19,084 nucleotides of DNA from assembly GCA_051878575.1 (NCBI GenBank), contig JBJEKJ010000008.1, forward strand, positions 1-19,084, in the 5' to 3' direction. Positions 8,354-15,554 of the stretch are shown here, piece after piece. Position numbers and translations under genes: made by a program. Source of the stretch: CALZFJ01 sp051878575. Lineage in GTDB: Bacteria > Bacteroidota > Bacteroidia > Bacteroidales > Muribaculaceae. The notes under the pieces are model-generated. The model worked only from the letters and a program-made list of their open reading frames with translations. It ran no database searches and had not been told where the DNA came from. Within the stretch, counting starts at the first letter, position 1, and the number at the start of each line of letters is the position of its first letter.

Positions 8354-11146
8354 TCATTGGCGCAGAACCACCTTCGAGCTGAAAGTGCCCTGCGAGGTGA
8401 TGGCTCGCACTATATAGCTGCCCGAGGCAAGATCGCCCACGGCCAGGCTGCTCTCGCCATTGTTGCGGGCCACAAGCTGTCCGGCCACGGAGTAGACCTC
8501 AATGGCACGCACGTCGCAGGCGCCGTCGACGCAGATGTCGCCCTCAAGAGTGGCATAGATGCGAGGCTCGGCACCGGCTCCCGACTCAATCGTGGCATCG
8601 TCCACTCCGAGATACTCAAAGTTGGTGATTGCCACATAGCTGTGCTGAGGCACGGTTATAGTTCCGGCAGCGGCATCTACCACAGGGTTCACGCCATTGC
8701 TCTTGCTCATGATGTAGTATTTGCCCGAAGGATTGTCGAAAGTGTAGTTGTAAGTTTTCTGCGACGTGCCGGGGTTATATGCCACCACGAGCTCCTTGCC
8801 GGTTGAGCGGTTTCGGGCGGTAATGAAGCGTCCGGTGGTGTCCCATCCCGTCACGTTCCAATAGAACTCGGCACTGCTCGAGAACAGGTCGGGATTGTCG
8901 ACGCGGAAGTTGAGAAGCTCGCTGTAACAGTCGTGCAAGCCCTTGCGGTAGTTGTTGTCGAGATAATCCCACCGCGGAGCCTTCATGTCGGTATCGCCAT
9001 TGCCTCCGCTCACGTCGTAGCCCATCTCGCCGAATTGCCAAATCATCTTCGGGCCGGGCACGAGAATCATGAAAGCCGCATTAGAGCTGAGTCGGCGCAT
9101 GCCATATATGGACACTTTGGCAGTGGCTATGCCATAGGTCTTCTGCTCGTAGGCCACACGCTGCTCGTCGTGGCTCTCCTGATAGCCCACAATGCTGCCA
9201 AACGGACGGCTCTCGTCGCCCGAGTACATTCCGGTGAACGAGCTGCCGGCCGATGTGCCTTTGGCTGCCTGTGAGTAGGCGTATGTCATTTTCTTCCACG
9301 ACATTCCGCCATAGTTGCCAATCTCGTTCTCCTCCGACGCGCTCACGAAATACTCGAAGATGCAGTAGGCATTCTTGTTGACGCTGCGTATGGCATCGAT
9401 GAAACGTTTCACGTTGCGCACGCGCGAACTATTATAATTACTGCCGTCGTAGTCGCTCGAATAGCTGTTGCTGTCGCCAAGTCCTTTGGCAAGGTCAAAA
9501 CGATAGCCGTCGACCTTAAACTCGGTAATCCAATATTTCAGCACGTCGCACAGATAGCTTTGCACGACAGCCGACTCCTGCTTCCAGTCGTTGCCCACAC
9601 TCCAGTTGTGGGGCGCCGATGTGTTGTAGAATGGATTGTCGGCCGAGGGAGCATTCTTCGTCCCGTCCCAGTACATCTTGCACCAGGGGTGCTGTCCCCA
9701 TGTGTGGTTGAACACCACATCGAGAATCACGGCTATGCCGCGCTTGTGGCACTCGTCGATGAACTGCTTGTACATTGCCGGCGAGCCATAGTATTTGTCG
9801 GGGGCGAAGTAGAAGTTGGGATTGTAGCCCCATGAGTTGTTGCCGTCGAACTCCTGCACCGGCATAAGCTCTATCGCATTCACTCCAAGCTCCTTGAGAT
9901 AGTCGAGCTTGGCCATGGCGCTCTCAAGGCACTGCTCCTCGGTGAAGTCGCGAAGCAGCATCTCGTAGATCATCAGGTTCTCCTTTGCCGGGGCATTGAA
10001 GTTCTCCACCTGCCACTTATAGCCGTCGCCGTTGCCGTGGAACACGGCTATGGCAAACGTGCCCACCTTGTCGCCGGGAAATGGCTTGAGGTTTGGATAG
10101 CGGGTATAGCCTGAGTTGATGTATTTGTCGTTCCAGGGATCGAGAATCAGCTTGGCATAGGGATCGGCCACCGAAATCACGTCGTCGACGATGAAGTAGT
10201 AGCCGTATTGCTTGTTCATGTCGAGCTTGCCTGCCGGAACGGTGAGCCAGAAGTATTTGTCGCCCTGATAGTTCATCAGGTTGGCGTTTCGCACGCGGTA
10301 GTTGTCCCACTCGCCCACGAGAATCACATTGCTCTTGCCGGGGGCATAGAGGCAGAATGTCACGCTTCCGTCGGCGTTCTTCGTGGCTCCTTGAAGCAGT
10401 GTGCCGCTATAGGTGACGGCGGCCGAGTTGGAGCGGTGGCAAATGGAGAGGGTGTCGAGCACGGTAGTGCCGCCGGCCTCAGCCTTTGCTATCACGTCGT
10501 AGTCGCCCACGGCGAAGTTGTAGGCCTTGGTGAGCTTCGTGGCATTATTTGCCGTGGCTATGGGAGTGGAGTTGATGTCGTTGAGATACAGGCTCAGGTT
10601 GGCGCTTTGGGTAGCGTTCACGGTGAGTGTCACATTGCTGTTGGCATCGGTGAGCACGTTGCTTGAGGCGTCGCTGACGAGAGCCACCGAAAGACCGTCG
10701 GGATGCACGTCGACGAAGATATCGCTGCCGCCCGCAGCCTTGCCCTCCTTGGTTCCGTCGGCATTGCGGAACACGAAGCACAGTTTCTTCACCGTCTCAC
10801 CGTCGGCGAGTTCGTAGTAGGACTTCAAGTCGCCTATCTCGAGCTTCCAGAGGTCGGTGCTCACGAATGTGAGCTTATACTTGGCGCTGTTGTCTTTCCA
10901 TTTGGGAGCATGCTTCCAGTCGGAGTCGGACTCGCTATCTGAGGTTATCACTCCGGTGTGGGCATACACGTCGGCAGTCAAGCCCTTTAGCCCGGCATTG
11001 CCCTCGGCAGCGTTATAATACACCACAATGTTCTTTGTGCTTTGCTGAACTATTGCAGGGTCGGTGTAGACCAGCTCAGCCGCATTGCCTATAATGCCGC
11101 AAATCAGCAGGCATGACAGCAGGAAAAAATTCTTAAAATACGTCAT
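8354..11146 (-). CDS. Secreted GH13 alpha-amylase-family enzyme with sorting tail
   Basis: A 930-aa secreted glycoside hydrolase expected to cut alpha-1,4 (or alpha-1,6) glucan bonds. I start at the ATG at 11146 (MTYFKNFF) because it opens a good signal peptide (about 1-22, ending GNAA); an in-frame ATG at 11260 lies upstream of the promoter box at 11231. Residues about 23-150 resemble a starch-binding-type beta-sandwich module. Residues about 243-342 resemble the CBM48/E-set module that precedes GH13 domains (CLYAPGKSNVILVGEWDN). The catalytic barrel (about 389-752) shows all four GH13 regions: DVVFNHT (476-482), GYRFDLAKG with nucleophile Asp551, CIFEYF with acid/base Glu598, and ESHDEQR with Asp660. 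The end (about 857-930; IEVYSVAGQLV to SSKVVLRQ) is a type IX secretion (Por secretion) tail. Exact specificity (amylase, pullulanase or neopullulanase) cannot be decided. It is a separate unit upstream of the SusC/D operon. Confidence 0.93.
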   Translation of the reverse strand: MTYFKNFFLLSCLLICGIIGNAAELVYTDPAIVQQSTKNIVVYYNAAEGNAGLKGLTADVYAHTGVITSDSESDSDWKHAPKWKDNSAKYKLTFVSTDLWKLEIGDLKSYYELADGETVKKLCFVFRNADGTKEGKAAGGSDIFVDVHPDGLSVALVSDASSNVLTDANSNVTLTVNATQSANLSLYLNDINSTPIATANNATKLTKAYNFAVGDYDVIAKAEAGGTTVLDTLSICHRSNSAAVTYSGTLLQGATKNADGSVTFCLYAPGKSNVILVGEWDNYRVRNANLMNYQGDKYFWLTVPAGKLDMNKQYGYYFIVDDVISVADPYAKLILDPWNDKYINSGYTRYPNLKPFPGDKVGTFAIAVFHGNGDGYKWQVENFNAPAKENLMIYEMLLRDFTEEQCLESAMAKLDYLKELGVNAIELMPVQEFDGNNSWGYNPNFYFAPDKYYGSPAMYKQFIDECHKRGIAVILDVVFNHTWGQHPWCKMYWDGTKNAPSADNPFYNTSAPHNWSVGNDWKQESAVVQSYLCDVLKYWITEFKVDGYRFDLAKGLGDSNSYSSDYDGSNYNSSRVRNVKRFIDAIRSVNKNAYCIFEYFVSASEENEIGNYGGMSWKKMTYAYSQAAKGTSAGSSFTGMYSGDESRPFGSIVGYQESHDEQRVAYEQKTYGIATAKVSIYGMRRLSSNAAFMILVPGPKMIWQFGEMGYDVSGGNGDTDMKAPRWDYLDNNYRKGLHDCYSELLNFRVDNPDLFSSSAEFYWNVTGWDTTGRFITARNRSTGKELVVAYNPGTSQKTYNYTFDNPSGKYYIMSKSNGVNPVVDAAAGTITVPQHSYVAITNFEYLGVDDATIESGAGAEPRIYATLEGDICVDGACDVRAIEVYSVAGQLVARNNGESSLAVGDLASGSYIVRAITSQGTFSSKVVLRQ

Positions 11147-11230
11147 ATCAATTTGATGGTTTATGTTTTTTTCATGAATAACAATCATAGGCGTTGGCAA
11201 CCGATTTGCCAAAATCGGCAGTAACAGTTG

Positions 11231-11238
11231 CAAATATA
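11231..11238 (-). promoter_or_regulatory. Candidate Bacteroidota -7 promoter box for the amylase gene
   Basis: The minus strand reads TATATTTG, an exact TAnnTTTG match, 84 nt upstream of the chosen ATG at 11146. No -33 TTTG at standard spacing is apparent. The 217-nt gap 11147-11363 shows nothing else I can name, apart from a weak GC-rich hairpin on the lysO side. Confidence 0.5.
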
Positions 11239-11363
11239 CACATTTTCCACGAATTAGCACGACTTGGGCAAAATATTCTTGCCGCTACGCCAAAAATCAG
11301 GCTATTTACACACTTTTCCGCCGAACCGGCAGCCGCGGCACGCTCATTTGCCCTACCGACAGG

Positions 11364-11960
11364 CTATAGCGAGGTGAAAAGCGCCACGAGGAAGGGAACG
11401 GAAAGGTCGGCAATGAAGCCGTGGTAGATCGACACAGGCATATAGCCGTTGCCCGAGGCTCGGGTGATGATGGGCAAGGTGGTGTCCATAGTGGTGGCGC
11501 CTCCGGCGGCTATAGGAGCCAACGGATTCACATACCGGGCCATAAGCGGGGCAAGCAGCAGGGTGAGAATCTCGCGCATTATATTGGCAAGCAGCGCCAC
11601 CACGCCGAGGTCGGCTCCCCGCGACTCGGTGATTAGCACGCTCGACAGCGAGTAATAGGCCATCCCCGACCCCACCGCCATGCAGTCGGCAATGCCGCGC
11701 CGCACGAGGAGACTCGCCACGGCACTTCCCGCGAGGGTGCCTGCAATGGTGAGAAACGGGAGCATCAGCAGGCGCGGGCTCAGTTTCCTGAAGCTGCGCA
11801 GGGTGTCGAGGTCGCTGCCTATGCTCATTCCCACGCAGAATATCAGCGCACAAAGGGCGTAGAAGCTAAGGTTGAAGCCCTCGGGCAGACGCGCAAGCTC
11901 CATGACGCCGACAGCCACTCCCGCAGCGAAGAACGCCACTATGACGACACTCCCCCTCAT
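11364..11960 (-). CDS. lysO: Lysine exporter LysO, large (C-terminal) subunit of a split protein
   Basis: A 198-aa membrane protein matching the C-terminal two thirds of LysO (YbjE, DUF340 family), which exports L-lysine and related toxic amino-acid analogues through the inner membrane. Several hydrophobic helices are evident (VVIVAFFAAGVAVGVM; FYALCALIFCVGMSIGSD; LLMLPFLTIAGTLAGSAVASLL). The family signature region GMAYYSLSSVLITESRGADLG runs into LANIMREILTLLLAP, and a later glycine-rich AAGGATTMDTTLPII segment is also typical. Its ATG overlaps the stop of the 98-aa partner gene by 4 nt (ATGA), so the two should be translationally coupled. Together they total 296 aa, about the length of the single-chain E. 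coli LysO (about 299 aa). The naming is from memory of the family; the substrate has not been shown here. Confidence 0.85.
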   Translation of the reverse strand: MRGSVVIVAFFAAGVAVGVMELARLPEGFNLSFYALCALIFCVGMSIGSDLDTLRSFRKLSPRLLMLPFLTIAGTLAGSAVASLLVRRGIADCMAVGSGMAYYSLSSVLITESRGADLGVVALLANIMREILTLLLAPLMARYVNPLAPIAAGGATTMDTTLPIITRASGNGYMPVSIYHGFIADLSVPFLVALFTSL

Positions 11961-12253
11961 GCGTCACCTCCTTTCGAGGCATCGCCGTCGCGGCCGACAG
12001 GCAGCTTGCGCCACAGCCACACCGAGCACGCCACGCTTCCCGCAGTGGCACACACGGCTATCGCCAGCGACTCCACGCCGAGGCTGTGCAGATGGCCTAT
12101 GATGCCGCCGTTGCTCCCAACCTCGATTCCAAGCAGGAAAAGCAGGAGCCACACCATCGCCGTGACGGCATGCGGCAGCCACGGCATGCGCCTGCGACGC
12201 AAAGCATAGCCCACCGCCACTCCTAATATCATTGTGAAAACGATTATCGCCAT
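11957..12253 (-). CDS. lysO: Lysine exporter LysO, small (N-terminal) subunit of a split protein
   Basis: A 98-aa protein with three hydrophobic segments (IIVFTMILGVAVGYAL; AVTAMVWLLLFLLGIEVG; SLAIAVCATAGSVACSVWLW), corresponding to the N-terminal part of LysO. The LLFLLGIEVGSN motif resembles the corresponding helix of full-length LysO proteins. It is the promoter-proximal gene of the pair and ends in a polar tail (KLPVGRDGDASKGGDA) overlapping the start of the 198-aa gene by 4 nt. The overlap, two clean initiation codons and the polar tail argue that this is a genuine two-gene version rather than a sequencing frameshift. The promoter box at 12273-12304 would place its mRNA start about 15 nt before the ATG. 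Confidence 0.82.
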   Translation of the reverse strand: MAIIVFTMILGVAVGYALRRRRMPWLPHAVTAMVWLLLFLLGIEVGSNGGIIGHLHSLGVESLAIAVCATAGSVACSVWLWRKLPVGRDGDASKGGDA

Positions 12254-12272
12254 AAATTCTCAAATTTTTCCG

Positions 12273-12304
12273 CAAAATTACGTTTTCTTATGTACCTTTG
12301 CAAA
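12273..12304 (-). promoter_or_regulatory. Bacteroidota promoter for the lysO pair
   Basis: On the minus strand: TTTG (12304-12301), a 20-nt spacer, then TAATTTTG (12280-12273). This matches both the -33 and -7 consensus boxes and the usual 19-21 nt spacing. The ATG at 12253 follows about 20 nt after the -7 box. It is the most complete promoter match in the window. Confidence 0.72.
12293..12300 (+). promoter_or_regulatory. Bacteroidota -7 promoter box for legB and the sugar cluster
   Basis: TACCTTTG matches TAnnTTTG exactly and lies 22 nt before the legB ATG. It overlaps the divergent lysO promoter: its TTTG abuts the lysO -33 element to form TTTGCAAA. No clear plus-strand -33 box is seen; the region 20-28 nt upstream is a T-run. 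No other good box was found until after neuC, so this may drive the whole plus-strand cluster. Confidence 0.6.
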
Positions 12305-12322
12305 AAGAAATACTGAAGAATC

Positions 12323-13300
12323 ATGAAGAATGTGCTTGTGACCGGGGCCGATGGATTCATAGGCTCGCATTTGGTGGAACTGCTGCTCGACGAGGGTTAT
12401 AACGTCCGCGCGCTGAGTTTCTATAATTCGTTCAACTACTGGGGATGGCTCGACGACATGCGGCACGAGCGTCTGGAGGTGGTGTGCGGCGACGTGCGCG
12501 ACCCCAACTTCTGCCGCACCATAGTGCGCGGCTGCGACACGGTGCTTCATCTTGCGGCGCTTATTGCCATTCCTTACAGCTACGTTGCTCCCGACAGCTA
12601 TGTCGACACCAACATCAAGGGCACGCTCAACATCTGTCAGGCGGCACGCGACGAGGGTGTGGAGCGCGTAGTGGTGACGTCGACGAGCGAGGTCTACGGC
12701 ACGGCACAGTATGTGCCTATCGATGAGAGCCACCCTCGGCAGCCTCAATCGCCCTATTCGGCCACGAAAATCGGCGCCGACGCCATAGCCAAGAGCTTCT
12801 TCAACGCCTTCAACCTGCCGGTGGTGATTGCACGTCCGTTCAACACCTACGGCCCGCGCCAGTCGGCCCGCGCAATAATCCCCACAATTATCACACAGAT
12901 TGCCAATGGTGCCAAGGAAATCAAGGTGGGCGACCTGACACCGACTCGCGATTTCAACTATGTGAAGGACACTTGCCGAGGATTCCTCGCACTTGCCACC
13001 GCGCCCGGTATCGAGGGGGAGGAAATAAACATCGCCACCAACTCCGAAATCTCGATGGCCGACACACTGAGGCTGATTGCCGAAATCATGGGCAGCGACG
13101 TGAGATGGGTGACCGACCCTGAGCGCCTGCGACCCGGAAAGTCGGAGGTGTTCCGCCTGTGGGGCGACAACGCCAAGATTATGAGCCTCACGGAGTGGCG
13201 TCCGCAATACGACATCCGCCGCGGACTCACCGAGACCGTAGCATGGTTCACCGACCCCGCCAACCTGTCGAAATACAAAAGCGGCATCTACAACCGCTAA
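12323..13300 (+). CDS. legB: LegB-type NAD-dependent sugar-nucleotide 4,6-dehydratase
   Basis: A 325-aa extended short-chain dehydrogenase/reductase. The NAD-binding glycine motif GADGFIGSH is at 8-16 and the catalytic YSATK (Tyr145, Lys149) follows TSTSEVYG (119-126), where the Thr-Ser-Glu stretch replaces the Thr-Asp-Glu of many 4,6-dehydratases. The segments YNSFNYWGWLDD, HLAALIAIPYSYVAPDSYVDTN and RPFNTYGPRQSARAIIP are what I know from LegB proteins. In the known legionaminic pathway LegB makes the 4-keto-6-deoxy GlcNAc nucleotide (GDP-linked in Campylobacter) that LegC then aminates. It is the first plus-strand gene. Its usual partners LegC and LegH do not follow; instead a DNA methyltransferase starts 23 nt downstream. 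A different GalE/RmlB-like role is possible, but the WGWLD and PYSYVAPDSY stretches favour LegB. Confidence 0.85.
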   Translation: MKNVLVTGADGFIGSHLVELLLDEGYNVRALSFYNSFNYWGWLDDMRHERLEVVCGDVRDPNFCRTIVRGCDTVLHLAALIAIPYSYVAPDSYVDTNIKGTLNICQAARDEGVERVVVTSTSEVYGTAQYVPIDESHPRQPQSPYSATKIGADAIAKSFFNAFNLPVVIARPFNTYGPRQSARAIIPTIITQIANGAKEIKVGDLTPTRDFNYVKDTCRGFLALATAPGIEGEEINIATNSEISMADTLRLIAEIMGSDVRWVTDPERLRPGKSEVFRLWGDNAKIMSLTEWRPQYDIRRGLTETVAWFTDPANLSKYKSGIYNR

Positions 13301-13323
13301 TCACCCTATTAAATGCCATCAAT

Positions 13324-14382
13324 ATGCAAAGCTTATTCTCAGGCACCGATTATTTGAGCTATAAATTTCCCGAGCCACAATATTTAGGTGCAAAATATAT
13401 TCACCGGGCGTGGATTGCTCAATTCATACCACAAGACTCCTACACAGTCCTTGATGCATTTGGAGGGTCACAGTCAATTGCATATTTGCTAAAGCAACTT
13501 GGAAAAAAGACCTATACTAATGACTTCTTGAATTTCAACAACCAAATTGGCAAGGCATTAATTGAGAACTCGGAGGTCTCGCTAACTCAAAGCGATATTG
13601 ACATATTATTCTCCGCCAATCAAAACCCGGATGAATTCAATCTCATGGAAAAACTGTATTCAAATTTGTTTTTCACAAAAGAAGAAGCGGCATTTCTCGA
13701 CAGTTTTAGAAGCAATATTAATTTATTGGACAATCCGTACAAGAAATCCCTTGCTTTTGCCGTGATGTGCCGAAGCATGACGCGCAAGGTGACAATGGGA
13801 CATTTTGCCCATACTCAGGCACTGGCCTACGCATCCGATCCCGCACGCATAAAGAGAAACCGAAGTCTGGTGCGCCCATTAAAAGATTTGTTTTTGGATA
13901 TTTTACCCGAATACAATGAGGCCGTTTTCAATAACCACCAGCATAACATGAGTTTTCAAGAGAACATTCTCGACCTTCTACCAAAGTTGGAGAATGTAGA
14001 TTTAGCATATTTTGACCCACCATATTGCAATAGCCATGCCGACTACCAATCATTCTATCACCTGCTCGAGACATTTGTGGAATATTGGAAAGACAAGGAT
14101 TTTGTAAATGGCACAAAACGATACGAGCCCAAGAGATACAGTGGCTTCGATAAAAACAGTGAGGCTCTGAATAATTTGAAACGTCTTTTCGAGCAGTCAC
14201 AGCATATCCCAACATGGTTAATCAGCTACAACGACAGAAGTTTCCCCGATATTGACACAATGGTGAGCATGATAACCCCATACAGACATGTGTCGGTTGA
14301 GCAAAAGGCTTACGGCAACAGCCGTGGAGGGAAAGGCAGCGTGGCCGGGAGTAAAGAGATTCTTTTAATTTGCACTCAATAA
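13324..14382 (+). CDS. D12-class (Dam-like) adenine-N6 DNA methyltransferase
   Basis: A 352-aa protein that should methylate adenine in a specific DNA site using S-adenosylmethionine. Motif X-like YLGAKYIHRAWI is at 20-31, motif I (SAM binding) is LDAFGGS at 43-49, and catalytic motif IV is FDPPYC at 230-235. A later WLISYND (298-304) fits the motif VI/VIII area. The order X, I, recognition region, IV marks the D12 (alpha) class that includes Dam and DpnII-type enzymes. The target sequence cannot be predicted. I start at ATG 13324; the same frame is open upstream through the 3' end of legB, but only as out-of-frame legB DNA. Base composition is much more AT-rich than the flanking genes, pointing to transfer. 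The gene ends 2 nt before the next gene, so they form a pair. No own promoter box was found. Confidence 0.92.
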   Translation: MQSLFSGTDYLSYKFPEPQYLGAKYIHRAWIAQFIPQDSYTVLDAFGGSQSIAYLLKQLGKKTYTNDFLNFNNQIGKALIENSEVSLTQSDIDILFSANQNPDEFNLMEKLYSNLFFTKEEAAFLDSFRSNINLLDNPYKKSLAFAVMCRSMTRKVTMGHFAHTQALAYASDPARIKRNRSLVRPLKDLFLDILPEYNEAVFNNHQHNMSFQENILDLLPKLENVDLAYFDPPYCNSHADYQSFYHLLETFVEYWKDKDFVNGTKRYEPKRYSGFDKNSEALNNLKRLFEQSQHIPTWLISYNDRSFPDIDTMVSMITPYRHVSVEQKAYGNSRGGKGSVAGSKEILLICTQ

Positions 14383-14384
14383 AA

Positions 14385-15479
14385 ATGGAACTTATGAACT
14401 CATTTGAAGTCTGGGACAAAGAATTCCGCGCACAGAATTTATATGCCTTCAACCATAGCTCAAGCGCACTGCTTTGGCTAAAGGTGCGTGCTGTGTGCCG
14501 TGGTTCTCAAATAAAAGAGTTTTGCGAACGCTACCAAATCATCCTAAAATCGTCCTCTCTTGCCGCGAAACATAAGGAGCTGTTCAATTTGCTTGAACAA
14601 GACCCGGACAGCGCGCACATTTTAGATGAGTTCCTATGTGATAAGAGCAACGAGTGGTATAAAAGATTGAATATTGATGATTCTCGATTGAAAGATGATT
14701 TATATAATGTGAAATATTACGTTTGGGGTGGGAATCAGAACAACTCGCTCGACAAGCACCTTGTGAGCCGATTTGTTAAGGTTATAAGCAATTATGACGA
14801 GCTGATAAAAGCACAGGCGGAAATCGCCGACAATGCGTGGAATTATGTTCTAACAAGCTGGTATAATAACTGGACCTCCTATCTTATCGAATCACTTTTC
14901 AAGCGTCATAGCAGGGTTATTCCGGCTATTGGCGAAATAAAGTGTGTGGACTTCTTCATCGATGATATTCCATTGGACTTAAAAGTCACATTCTTTCCCA
15001 ATCAATATATGAATGTGAAATTAAAGGAAAAACTCGGTATGGGTGAACTGGCATGGCTAAAGCGTGAGGCTAAAAAGGTTTCTGTATCTGTGAATAACAA
15101 CCAAGCAAATGCGCAACAGCTTTATATAATTACGGAAAGGCTTAAAGAATTAGGCCATATATCCATTCTGAATCGGCTTAATAAATATAAGCAAGAAGTT
15201 ATTAATGAAGCTAAAAACAACCCACTGGAATTAATGACATGGCTTTATGCCAATCAGGGTGAGATGAGATTCGGATCTGAGAATCGATTGTATGTTATAC
15301 TCGTTGATTCTTTTGACTTAAATGAATCGTGGAAAATGAAAAGAGCATTCAATCTTATTGAGCCTATTGTTAAACAATATATCGACAAATTCTCTGTCTC
15401 ATCAATGAAATTGATTAATTTTACGTTCAAAAAAGTTGCATACCGAAGCCTCGCTGATGCATTATTTGTAATAAAATAA
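14385..15479 (+). CDS. Candidate type II restriction endonuclease (PD-(D/E)XK-like)
   Basis: A 364-aa protein, not recognised as a named family. I start at the ATG at 14385, 2 nt after the methyltransferase stop; ATG 14394 (MNSF) is equally possible. The first half is mostly helical. Near the middle, CVDFFIDDIPLDLKVTFFP has the layout of a PD-(D/E)XK nuclease core: Asp189 on one strand, then Asp198-Leu-Lys200 on the next, followed by a hydrophobic strand, with Glu184 just upstream as a possible extra metal ligand. The C-terminal half is Lys/Asn-rich and ends in LADALFVIK. The tight coupling to an adenine methyltransferase and the shared AT-rich composition make a restriction partner the best reading, with cleavage of unmethylated target sites. 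This is inference from motif plus context; another DNA-acting accessory protein cannot be excluded. Confidence 0.68.
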   Translation: MELMNSFEVWDKEFRAQNLYAFNHSSSALLWLKVRAVCRGSQIKEFCERYQIILKSSSLAAKHKELFNLLEQDPDSAHILDEFLCDKSNEWYKRLNIDDSRLKDDLYNVKYYVWGGNQNNSLDKHLVSRFVKVISNYDELIKAQAEIADNAWNYVLTSWYNNWTSYLIESLFKRHSRVIPAIGEIKCVDFFIDDIPLDLKVTFFPNQYMNVKLKEKLGMGELAWLKREAKKVSVSVNNNQANAQQLYIITERLKELGHISILNRLNKYKQEVINEAKNNPLELMTWLYANQGEMRFGSENRLYVILVDSFDLNESWKMKRAFNLIEPIVKQYIDKFSVSSMKLINFTFKKVAYRSLADALFVIK

Positions 15480-15554
15480 TTATCTGTTTCAGCAAGCGTT
15501 TCGCAATGTTGCGACTTATTGAATAATAACGGCGACAATAAAAACACTGATAGA

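Noticed and set aside
11147..11260. 38-residue N-terminal extension of the amylase
   Set aside because: The extension overlaps the promoter box at 11231-11238 and precedes a clear signal peptide starting at 11146.
11285..11345. GC-rich hairpin downstream of the lysO pair as a terminator
   Set aside because: Stem pairs are only about 4 bp and the following T-run is weak or absent on the minus strand.
12278..13207. 309-aa open frame on the minus strand
   Set aside because: Antisense shadow of legB, which has complete dehydrogenase motifs.
13159..13323. 55-residue N-terminal extension of the methyltransferase
   Set aside because: It is coding DNA of legB in another frame; the protein family begins near the ATG at 13324.
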